Part shown: positions 21,410-31,452 of the stretch, one piece after another
How the letters are laid out: each line of letters starts with the position of its first letter
How positions within the stretch are numbered: the stretch's first letter is position 1
NCBI GenBank assembly: GCA_019096155.1
Contig: JAHCVI010000002.1
Location: forward strand, 3,162,001-3,226,000
Origin: Staphylotrichum longicolle
Lineage: Eukaryota > Ascomycota > Sordariomycetes > Sordariales > Chaetomiaceae
Direction: 5' to 3'
Length of the DNA stretch: 64,000 nt
Position numbers and translations under genes: made by a program
The notes under the pieces: generated by a model
Seen by the model: the letters and a program-made list of their open reading frames with translations, nothing else
Told to the model about the DNA's origin: nothing
The model's database searches: none

Positions 21410-23113
21410 TAACGTTGGAGCGGAGTCGCAGCTGTGACGGGCCTCCGTCTTGATTCGTTTTTCTTTTGTCTTTTCCTTTGTTGGTTACAATAGGTCTGTT
21501 CGACAATCATCCAGCATTCATCACCGGAGTATACTGCGTTTTTGGATGTCTCACAATCAGCTTCCTTTTTCTTTTTCTCTTTTGCTGTGTAGGGGCTCTC
21601 AGTGTCGGATTCGGGAGTATGATTGACGAATTCCCTATGGGATGGAACAACAGTACCAGATTGGGCGCAATCCCTGCACAGCACTGCAAAGCTTTTCTTT
21701 TGTCCTTGCCGTTGGTGTGTTGTCGTTTGTTTGGAAATCATTCAGGGGTTGTTTATGGAATGGGAATCTTGGTCTAGGTATAGCGAGGGGGTGTTTGGGG
21801 TCACTAATCGTGGTATGTTGGAGAATTGGTTGAGCGGGTTTGCGGTGTCTTTGGGATGAGACGGGAACATGTTGTCAAGCATCGCCAGGCGAGCAACTTC
21901 ATGGTTTTTGTTCCATATCCTGCTTTTATGTTAAAGTGGGCCGTCCAGCTTTGGCTGGTGTAACAATACAAATTGGATATCTAGGACATGCACTTTGGTG
22001 TTTCGTGTTCGTGGTTGTGGTCTTTGAATGAAAACTGGAGAGGTTAGTCAATGAGAGAACATTGTCATCACCTTGCATCGTTGTCGGCCAAACTGCAGAT
22101 ATGTCCGCGAAGTCCCCTTGGATTGTCCCTGACTTGGTTGTTTTGTCATTCTTTACCTTGATTCTACACAACCCCGCAAGACATGAAACTCGACAAGGTG
22201 CGCTCTAGCACCTGACCTCCACTCAATGAAGCACAGGCTTGACATCCATGAGAGAGTTCGGGCGGACATCGGGAGTCGGCCGCGTTGACTGTTGGGTTGG
22301 TGACATGCAACTGCAGCCCGTCCGGTGCTCTCCGACAGGCCGTCAAGCCGCATTGACTCCGGAATTAAACTTCCCCCAAGGTGTCACCGGCTGGACACTC
22401 ACACCTATCGACTCACCGTGCTTCTCCAACTGATTAGGAGCGGTTGTACGGCAGGCGAAGCGGGGAAAAAGAAGAACGGCTGCTAATAAGTTGGACGAAG
22501 CGCGTGGATGTCGGGCTTCCCCCAACCCAACCTCCATCCAACGGTCTGTCGAAGACTCACCTTGAGCTTCTGGTTGGAGAAGCTTTCACCTTGCCTTGCA
22601 TTAAGCCACGACCGATGAGGGCATTGCAGACACACGATGACGCGGCACATCCGAGAGGGTGGTTGCCATGAGACAAGGTACACTGTTAGTTACCCTTCCA
22701 TTTCCAAAGACGTGGGACAAGCGGTGCTGAAGTAGGGATCTAGGCTCAGTCTGCGCAGAGTTCGAAACAACAACCAGTGCATGATGATGGCTTATAATAG
22801 CAGTCCTGCAAGCACTACGTCTCTGTGCATCGCAGAAAAACAACATGTCGTTGCAGACACCGAAAAGGGGGGGACATGCTACGGGCCCCGAGCAACAGAG
22901 ATGGAGTCCCTCTGTTCCCGAAGGACTGGAGGCACAGCGTCGCTACTTTGGAAATCTTTCAGCCGAGGATGATCGCTTTTTCCAATCCAGAACCACGCCC
23001 GAAAATCCTAAAGGAGGGTAGTGCTGTGTCCCGTCCTGTCGTCCCGTCCAAAAGATCTATTTCGGCCCTATTGTTCACCCATCCGGATTCTCATTCACCG
23101 GCCTTCACCCAAC
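21410..23113. other. intergenic after the regulator
   Basis: 1.7 kb between plus-strand genes, comparatively AT-rich around 21460-22180. It should hold the 3' UTR of the regulator and the promoter of the 23114 gene. No coding region or structured element that I can support. Confidence 0.4.
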
Positions 23114-23896
23114 ATGGCCACCGCAACGACCATCCCCGTTGCAGTCTTTGGAAAAGACCCCAAGATCGCCAGATCCGTCTGCGAAAAGCTCCTCCCGGAC
23201 TTTGACGGTATGTCCCTTTGCTCATTCTTCATACCTACTCCAATGCTCCCTTCCCCTCTCCCCTTCCTTACTCCCCACCCCCCCTCCCCCCAACCTCAAT
23301 CCCCTTTCTCCTGTCATCCGCAAGACCCCCTCTCCTGCCTACCTACCTACATACAAAACCCGGCCACATATACTCACCCCAAACAACCAGCCGTCCACGT
23401 CTGCCTCGACCTCCCCACGGCCCTCGCCGAGCTGCCGGCCCTCTTCTCCATCCCCACCACCACCACCACGACTTCCCTCCTTGCGCCCGCCGCCTGCCCC
23501 CTCGGCTCCAACGCCGCCCGCGCGCGCCCGGTCGTGCCCCAGGCCGTCTTCTTCGGCGGCAAGTTCTCCGACGCCGAGTACCGCGCCATCGTCGACGCCG
23601 TGTCGTCCGCCGCCGCCACCGCCGCCGTCGACAGCACCAAGCAGCAGCAGCAGCAGCAGAACGAGCGGCAGCACCGCGGCAGCGGTAGTGGTAGTGGTGG
23701 AAGTGGTGATTGTGGCGGTGCGGGGGCGCGGCGCGTGCACTTTGTCAAGGTGCAGAAGCTCGATGTCCTCGCCGCGGGCGGGTTCGGCCCCAACGCCGAG
23801 GTCATCGCCAAGGTTTTTCGGAAGAAGATGGCTGCTGCGCTGGAGAAGGAGGAGGGCGGGGCCGCCGCCGCCGCCAGCCGCAAGCAGCGGATGTGA
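23114..23896 (+). CDS. small conserved fungal hypothetical protein
   Basis: Two exons are proposed: 23114-23207 and 23391-23896 (199 aa). The protein starts MATATTIPVAVFGKDPKIAR and joins at FDAVHVCLDLPTALAELPAL. This resembles a family of short fungal proteins with a Rossmann-like beta-alpha start, where an xxVVHVxLN strand follows the first helix. A second strand and helix lie at VVPQAVFFGGKFSDAEYRAI. A Gln run and Gly/Ser run (about 23641-23715) interrupt the middle. The end is KVFRKKMAAALEKEE plus a basic tail. The 183-bp intron is pyrimidine-rich and has GT-AG ends, but it also reads through without a stop, so a 260-aa retained form is possible. Function unknown. Confidence 0.6.
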   Translation: MATATTIPVAVFGKDPKIARSVCEKLLPDFDGMSLCSFFIPTPMLPSPLPFLTPHPPSPQPQSPFSCHPQDPLSCLPTYIQNPATYTHPKQPAVHVCLDLPTALAELPALFSIPTTTTTTSLLAPAACPLGSNAARARPVVPQAVFFGGKFSDAEYRAIVDAVSSAAATAAVDSTKQQQQQQNERQHRGSGSGSGGSGDCGGAGARRVHFVKVQKLDVLAAGGFGPNAEVIAKVFRKKMAAALEKEEGGAAAAASRKQRM

Positions 23897-25276
23897 GGAG
23901 GAGGAGGAGGACGACGACGGCCGCCGGGTGAGTGCGGGTGATGAGCGCGGCGGCGGGGTGGAAGAGGCGTTGGCTGCGCTGGAGGGCAGGGGGAAGAGAA
24001 GGGGAGTTGGGGGGAGGAGGGGGCGGGGGTCCTGGTTTGGGGGTTCCGGCCTGAAGAGGTTCTCGTGGTCGGGGTTGGAGACGAGTCTGAAGAGGAGGTC
24101 GGTGCTGTTTCGGCGCGCGGCGGGTGAGGATCGGCACGGAAACGACGACTGGGACGTGAGGGCGAGTTGGTACAAGAGGGGGTCCGCCGTCATCATGATG
24201 GGGTGGCGGAGGGGGTATGCTGTTATTCTGGGGGAAGAGGGAGAGGATGGGAGCGAGGTAACAGAGAGGAGAGAATGGTGGGACATCCTTCTGGTTGGGT
24301 TTGGGGGCATTTCCAATTTGTATGTGCCCGTTGGGGACTTTTCTGAGCTGGACCTGAGAGCATCGTCGTTGCCGCCGGGGCACAGGGTGGGGGTGATATT
24401 GGAGGAGGGAGTGGAACTGGTTGAATTTCAATGAGACAATTTGCTTGTTTTCGTTTCTTTTCTTTGTGTCTGAATTGATGCCTAATATAACAGACCTTCC
24501 AGCTGGTGAATCTCGTCTCTGGCAGGTTGCGTTCTTGGGGGTTGAGATATCATGAACTCTCAACCTTGTCCCCTGGCCGGTTCATCGACGAGAAAGCATC
24601 GCACTTGCTGCCCTCGACGCTCGTGAGAAATCCATATAAAGCATTGCTGTCTTTTACTTTCCCTCCCGCAACTGCACAACGCTGGGCTACTTGGCTTTAG
24701 TAATTGAGAGCCACCGAGATCCTGCCATCCACAATATCATCATCCATCTTCTGACTTGAAACTAAGCACTGTACGAATATGTTTTCCTCCCACTTGATGA
24801 TCAGTTCTCATGCAAGAGCCCTGCTCCGAGTATACCCCACGACCCAAGTCACGACCCAGACCCCACAAAGGACAATCCCAGCAAGCACCATACCGCATGC
24901 ACACCAATAATCACCCAAGGTCAAGAGCAAACAGAACATGCAAGAACGGCAAATACAAGCGCAATATATTCCTACATGATCCCTCAAAACCCACTTGCCC
25001 ACATTGCACCTTTCCCATCCCTCCCCCGTCCGTTGTGTTGCCCAGCCTATGAAGGAGACTAGGTTTGCCCTCACCCAGCCACCTTGGCCCCTACCAACTC
25101 GCTCTGCTAGCCAACCCAAACCGACCGACCCGTGTGCCATTGGAAAAAGCCCGACCGCACTGCCTGCCTGCGCTCCCAACCCCAGCAGCCAACCAAACGC
25201 TCAAACCCAAACCCCAAAAAACCGACCGGACCCAGGAAAAGGAAGGACGACCAAAGACGGTGAGACGCAGGACAGA
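23897..25276. other. intergenic, convergent space before CCR4 3' end
   Basis: The first 500 bases are strongly G-rich on the plus strand (for example 23988-24035) and give long but unconvincing open frames on both strands. A TATAAAG motif near 24638 has no gene behind it that I can support. The CCR4 3' UTR should lie in the right part. Confidence 0.4.
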
Positions 25277-27633
25277 TTAGCCCCTCCGATCGTTGCTCGA
25301 GGATGGGCCAAAATCCGGCTCCTGCACCATCTTCTTGTCCTTCCTCGCCTTGATGACCAGCTCGGCCATGATTTGGATGTGATCCGCAGGGAAGTGGTAG
25401 TTGGGGAAGCCAGGCACGCGCTTCAGGTGGTCTCGATCGGGCGGGCCCAGCAGACTCACCACCTCGAGCGTGTTAGTCGAGTACCAGATGTAGTCAATGA
25501 CCTCGGCAAAGCCAGGGACGTAGTTGGTGAAGGTGAGCTCGTCGGGGGTGCCGTTGAGGTGCACGTAAGCCGAGCGCATGCTGAAGGGGTGCTCGACGCC
25601 GTCGCGGGTGAAGCTGCCGTACTGGTGGTCGCCAAAGTCGCTGTGATTGGGCGATACGCGGCCCATGGACAGTAGCTCGTAGACGCTGCTGTCGTAGGTC
25701 GAGTTGTAGTCGCCGCACACGAGTAGTGGGATGTCGGTGTTGTTGCGATACTCCTGCGAGGGAGCCGGCTCGGGCATTTCGGCGCGCTCCTCGCCCTCCT
25801 CCAGCGGCATCTGGATCATCTTCTTGTCCTTGAGCGGCGGCCACCTGGCGTACTTTTCGGCCAACCTGGTGAGGTTCTCCATCATGATGGCCGTCTGAAC
25901 GAGCTTGACGTCCGCTAGCGTCGGTTCCCAGGCCAAATGGGTGTTGACGACAATCATACGAGCGCCCGTCTGCCGGCTTTCGAAGAAGCAAATGAGGCCG
26001 ATGTTGTCCTTGGGCATCACTCGGTTGAAGATGTCGTGCTGGTTCTTCATGTCTGGGCGGTTGATGGCGATGTTTGCGTAGTCGAGGAGCTGCTTGTCTA
26101 GCAGGATCCATTTGCTGGCCTTGTAGAAGACGGCACAACCATCGACCGCCTGGGCGTCCTTCTCGGCCATGGTCTTTGCCTTGGGCCTCGGCCAATGTAC
26201 CCCCTTGTAGCCGTCCTGGGCCAGTTCCGGACTGAAGAAGTCGCGGAAAACATCGGTCGCGATCTCTTGGAGACACAAAATGTCGGCGTCCCTCTCGTGC
26301 AGCTCCTGGATGATGGTTTGTTTCCGGTAGTCCCAGGAGAGGGCTGTGGGGGGCGTGTAACCGTAAACAGTGGAAGTCGCGAACTTGTCGCAGAGGATAT
26401 TCCACGTGAGGATTTTGACTCGCTCGAGGCTCGATGAGACATCCTCCTGCACAACGATCGGCTTTCTGTCTGCCGGAGGGATGGGCACTGAGGAGGCGAC
26501 GTTAGTAAGAAGGCCCGCCTCTTCCTCGACAAAAACAAAGATATGTGCTTACCTGGAGCTTTCAAAAGGAGCCTGTTCACCAAGCTCTTTGTGTCGCCGC
26601 CCATGATCTCCTGCTTCAAGGAAGGATCGAGCGGGTTCCCCTCGATGCCGAGCATATCCAACAGATAGAGCGAACCCAGCTCCGACGGCAAGTCGCGGAT
26701 CTGATTGTTAAACAGGTACAGAGATTTGAGATTGGTGCACATGCCAATCTCGGGGGGCAGCTCGGAGATGAGGTTGTTCGAGGCGTCCAGGTGCCGCAGG
26801 TGCCGCAGCCTGCCAATCTCAGCAGGGAGGTACGTCAGGCGGTTGGACGCGATGTAGAGTTCCTGTAAGAACTCGTAGGCAAATAGTGGCGGGGCCAGGA
26901 CACGCAGGCCTTGGCCGCTCATGTCAAGGTTGTACCAATCCTGCCGCTTGTTGGTCTTCTCCAGGCTCCATGGCCGTCTCCGATCGTCCTCACCGTCGGC
27001 CGAGGGCCCGGAATCCCCGCCAGAGAGAGCAGTGCCGCCAATTCCCCTATTCTCGGCTGCCTTAAGCCTCGCGTAGAAGTGGGGTTGGTGCTGCTCCGTC
27101 ATGGTGGCATGTGCCCGTTCCGCCTCTTTGTGCAACCGCAGCTGCTCTGCCCAGTGCTCCGTAATCTGCTGCGCCTGTCCCCCACGAGTGGTCGAAGCAT
27201 GCCCGTTTTGCAGATTGCTAGCCGAGAAGGGGCTGGCGTTGGGCAGGACTCCGCTCGAGAAGGCCGAGTGGCCCATGATGCCTCCGCCGCCATGGTCTTG
27301 CTGGATGCCCTGGTGGTGGTGGGCATGAGTCTGGTGTGGGTGGGCCGACTGCTGCTGGAAGTTGTAGAGCATGGGCATGGCCTGCTGCCGGCCCGGGGCG
27401 CCATTGATGCGGGAATTGTGCCCCTGCTGGTGATTCTGGCCGTACATGCCGTGGGTGGTCGGGCTCGCGGAGCCTTGAGCCGAAGTCTCGGAGAGCGACG
27501 ATGACTGGGCGGCGGCAAGATGCGTCAGAAGAGAGTTTAGAAAAAGCCCGTTGGCGATTTGCTCGTTGGAGACGCCGTTGGGAGCAAGCGGGTTCGAGAA
27601 GGCGTGGAGCAGATGGCGTTGACCATCTGCCAT
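25277..27633 (-). CDS. ccr4: CCR4 poly(A)-specific exoribonuclease, CCR4-NOT complex
   Basis: Two exons on minus, 26553-27633 and 25277-26487, with a 65-bp GT-AG intron. The join gives LLLKAPVPIPPADRKP, total 763 aa. Domain order: a Gln/His/Asn/Gly-rich N-terminus (residues 1-215); leucine-rich repeats at about 236-345 (LPAEIGRLRHLRHLDASNN, LPPEIGMCTNLKSLYLFNN), which bind the NOT1-CAF1 part of the complex; and an exonuclease/endonuclease/phosphatase domain at about 380-755. Catalytic-site motifs are visible: CLQEI, NTHLAWEP, CGDYNST and FPADH. CCR4 shortens mRNA poly(A) tails in the cytoplasm. Start MADGQRHLL is the only ATG of the frame with a plausible context; a stop precedes it directly. 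Confidence 0.95.
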
Positions 27634-29290
27634 CTACGAGAAACGAGGCGGCGGATCAGAGGGGTGGGAGGTCGAGAAAGAAGCTCGGAGCAAGTCGTGG
27701 GTGTGGAGGCGCAGAGGGGTGAGAGCTCGTAGCAACAAGATTCGCATGGGCACAGCAAGGTCTTCGTCGGGCATGGAGACAGAGTGCTCTGGTCGGCTTG
27801 CCGCGGCGGGTGACAGGGGTGGGAGGTCGCTCCGTCAGACGGCCATCCACCAACACGTCGTCGAGGGGGCTCGAATGGCAAAGAGAGGCGTCTTCGGGGG
27901 GGTTCGCTGGGGTCCGCTCGAGGAAGGGCCGTGCCCAGAGTTGTTCGACGGGCGCGCAAACTCGTTGGGAGAAAGGATGCTCGCTGGGGGGTGGGTTTTT
28001 TCTATTTTTCTGGCTCTTTGTTTCCGATCGATTGGATTACAAGTCTGGCGCAGGCAGCAGTGCGAGAGTCAGCGAATGGATCTCCAATTTGGGTTGTTTC
28101 GGGCGGCGGTGATGGTGAGAGTGCGGGAGGGGTGAGGAGGGGAGAAGGGGGAGGGAGGGGGGGAAGCTGGGTGGTGGATAGCATGTGTGGGCCTGGCCAC
28201 GACGGCGACAACAAAGGGCGACCGCAGCGACAGCCAGCGAGACCAACCGTTGAGGCTGGAAGCGCCGAGACAGATGTCTGTCTCTGCCCAAAAAAAGACC
28301 CAAAACCTGCGCCATCAGGTCTCACCTATGGAACGGAGCGCGCACAAGCTTTGAAGGCAATAATGGAGGCCTGCCAATGGATACTCTAGAGAAAGGATAT
28401 GGTCTGCGATGCGTGGCCGGTGCCGTGGTGGATAGTGTCGGATGCGTCAACCGGTCGACTGGCTGCTGTTGTGGCCCGCTTTGGATGGAGTTGGAGAGAG
28501 AGGCACCGCCAGGCTGTGGTTGGGGCGGCTTACCTAACAGTCACGTGCTGCTCCCCTCTCAGCCTCGTCTTGGCAGTTTGAGCCCTTTCCATTTTCAAGC
28601 AATGGAACTCAAGCTCAGGTCCAACACGAACAGACCCGCTCGCCTGCAAGGCACAAACGCAGTCAGACAGTCAACACAGGGAGCGTGATGCCAGGCACAC
28701 GAGCGAGCTAAGTTGCTGGCTGGGGGGTCAGAACTATCAACCTCAGTGATTTCTCTTTCTGCCAATGCAATTGGTGCTCACCCGTGTTCCTCTGCACAGC
28801 ACTTCTTCTGCACGCTCTGTTTCCTCTGGCGTTCATGTCCCTGTCTTCCTCACACACGAACTCCATCTCCACTGATTGCTGTAAATACCTTCCCCAGTAT
28901 TTTTACACACGAGGTCATGCGTCCCCATCCCACCAGGAGACCAGAGTCTGGACTCTGGGATGCAATGCTACGACGCGGGGAAACCAGACCAAGACACACC
29001 ACGTTGTGGTGAAGTGTGCGAGTCCTAAATTGGGGCCTTGTTACCAAGTCGCCGTTCGTGGATCACCCCAGAATGACTCCTTGGGCCAGCTGTGTCTGGT
29101 GCTCTGGCCTGTCGCTGCATTGCATGAACCCGCATAGTGGCAAGACGACGTCGCCCCTCAAACCACATCCAACTGCAGGACAATGGGATTTTATCCTTCA
29201 ATCAGCTTCCCTTCCTCAGCCATCCACGCCATCCCCTCGCAAGACAGGGCCGGCTTTCCAAGGCCGGCGCACAATGGCACAGGTTGGCAA

Positions 29291-29333
29291 TTCGAGGGGC
29301 ACTTCGGGGCACTTGGGGCACTTCGAGGGGCAA
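29291..29333 (+). repeat. degenerate tandem repeat with four GGGG runs (G-quadruplex candidate)
   Basis: Four imperfect 9-12 bp units of the type TTCGAGGGGCAC. GGGG runs are at 29296-29299, 29306-29309, 29315-29318 and 29327-29330, with loops of 6, 5 and 8 bases. This fits a four-tetrad intramolecular G-quadruplex motif on the plus strand. Formation in the cell is not shown. Confidence 0.7.
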
Positions 29334-31083
29334 TTTCTTGGGCGCTCGGCAGGTTTGCCGACTTGGCTGAGTTTTTCTCCAGGCTGGGGAAATAGCCGTC
29401 GGCATACGCCCTCGAGTGCTTTTCGAGCCCAGACGCTAGCCGGCCGAGGTTGCCACGGAAGGAATCGCCCGCAAAGCTGCTGTCGCCTAGCCTCCAAAAG
29501 AGTAAGGCTTGCCAAACTGTTTTGGGCGCGCCGAAGCCACCGCAGCAGCGCAGGACGAAGTATTACCGCAGCAGCGCAGCAGCGCAGCCGGTCAGACGCT
29601 CGGCGTGCCGAAGCCCCCAAGCTTTGTGCCCCGCGAGAGCCATGACCTCGCCCCTCAGCAGCAGGGACAAGGCCAGCGAGGCCAATGAGGGGTCTCGATG
29701 GCGTGGTCTTCAGGGTGTTGGACAGCGCTGGGCTGTCTGGGCAGGGGGAGGGACCAGGCGTGCCAGGCAAAGGCCTTTCCGGCACAGCCAATCCCCGGCC
29801 CGGATGGCATGCGGGGAAGGACTGAAGGCCGTCCACCACCGCTTGCTCCACACCACTTGCACCGTAAGGGAGGCCAGGTGAAGCCGGCGGCCAGAACCGG
29901 GGGAAATCTGGGGGAGGCTAGAAGACCATCATGGGGCCGCGTCGAGCAAAATGCGGTCGTAGGGCAAGGAGTAGAAACCAACCTGGGATGGGAAAGGCCG
30001 TGCAATCGGCGACTATTGTCTCTGGCGTGTGCTCCCTAAATGCCGGCGTGTGCCCAGGCCTCGCACTCCCGAGAGGGCATTTCCTGGATCTGTCCTACCA
30101 AGAACCAACAAGAAAGACTGAGTGCCCTGCCCGGACGAAGGCCAGGCTCTGCGGTCTTTTTCTGTCGCTCCTTCATTTCGAACACTGGGCGTCTCCGTCC
30201 AAAAATAACACGCAACTGCGGCCAACAGACCCGCGGGACATCGTGAGGTTTTGCCTGCTTCGGACCGTCGAGGCCGCGAGAGACCCACCGGAACAACTAC
30301 TGAGGGAGCGCGTCACCATCCACCTCCGCCGTGGCCTCCTTTAAGCCGCCCAGGAGCCCGGAGCAAGGCAGCCGTACGGGGCTGCGAGGTCTTGTCCCCA
30401 AAGCCCACCCTCAGTAATAAATCCTCGACGTGCCCGGCTTCCGCCGAGCGAGGCGGCTCCTCGCAACACCTCTGGTTGTCCGCCAGACGCCGAGGAGACC
30501 GCGGGACTAACGACCAGCAACGGCGGCGATACGGCCCAGAAGAGAGACGTTGAACAACGGCTTTTGTACCTACTGTACTCTACCTACACCGAGTTGCAGC
30601 AGCACTTGGGCGCGGGGCAAGCGACAAACTCCAGGTCGGACGGCTGAACACACAAGCACCCCACCCCGGCGCCCGGGGCGCTCAACACGCCCAGGTGGTT
30701 TCTGACGGCGGTGTGAACCCTCATCCAGCCGCGGTCGTGCCCTTGCATCTCTTTCCAGGCTGCACGTTGCCTTTGAGCGACTTGTCACCTCGGCCACAGG
30801 GAAGCGGCGGGAGCAACAGAGCAAATCATTCGATTGACCAAAGGGCGGAAGCGCGTCCCACGGCAACGGTAGCTCGCCAAAAACCGCTGCTAGCTCACCG
30901 GTTGAAAGAGGGAGGAGGGATTTTAGCGACAGAAGCGACAGGGACACGAAACAAACCCAGACGTGGAAGGCTTCTAGAAAGGGGGCGGTGTCCAGGTCGG
31001 CAACGCCGAGAACGTTAACGTTACCCCGTTGATCGGCCGGGGAGGTTTCGCACGCGGCCAGGGGACGGCCAGGAACCACCCTT

Positions 31084-31117
31084 GGGAACCTCGGGGACCT
31101 TGGGGGGACCTTAGGGG
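31084..31117 (+). repeat. G-rich repeat (GGACCTTGGGG type), G-quadruplex candidate
   Basis: G runs at 31084-31086, 31093-31096, 31102-31107 and 31114-31117 are separated by AACCTC, ACCTT and ACCTTA. The element lies 336 bases before the methyltransferase start codon. It is unrelated in unit sequence to the 29291 repeat. Confidence 0.65.
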
Positions 31118-31452
31118 ATCGTCGCGGGCGCTGCCATTTGAATGGGGCAGGTGAGGGAAGTGAGCGCCGGCGACGTGAAACGGGAAGAACTGGCAATTTC
31201 CGCAAGCTCTGTGCCCGCCAGCGCGACTTCCAAACAAGGCGGACGGAGACGGAGGGAGGGTGCTGGAAGGCGGCCATCGCGCGAGAATCTAACGGTTTAG
31301 CGGCTGGCACCCGCTGGAGCTGCAGCACCCGAAGCACCGGAACCGCGTCCGCGGGGCGCCCAAGGCGGGGCACTGCGACCCCCGTCCCGCTGCAACCAGC
31401 CCCTTGCTGCCCTTGCTGACAGTGAGAGAAAAAAAGGTCGCTTGGGGTCAAA

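Larger units (their letters stand above)
27634..31452. other. intergenic, 3.8 kb, divergent promoters of CCR4 and methyltransferase
   Basis: The largest gene-free stretch in the window. It contains a purine-rich run at about 28118-28165, a degenerate G-rich repeat at 29291-29333, GCAGCAGCGCA repeats at about 29540-29600 and a second G-rich repeat at 31084-31117. Several open frames of 100-300 codons occur on both strands, none with a recognisable domain. Confidence 0.45.

Noticed and set aside
23139..24434. 431-codon plus frame and the opposing 325-codon minus frame
   Set aside because: Both are low-complexity readings of the biased region in and after the 23114 gene, with no domain. The other frame is better supported.
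24808..25179. 123-codon minus-strand frame with a hydrophobic end
   Set aside because: It lies directly downstream of CCR4 on the same strand, most likely its 3' UTR. Hydrophobicity comes from T/G-rich sequence. No homology recognised.
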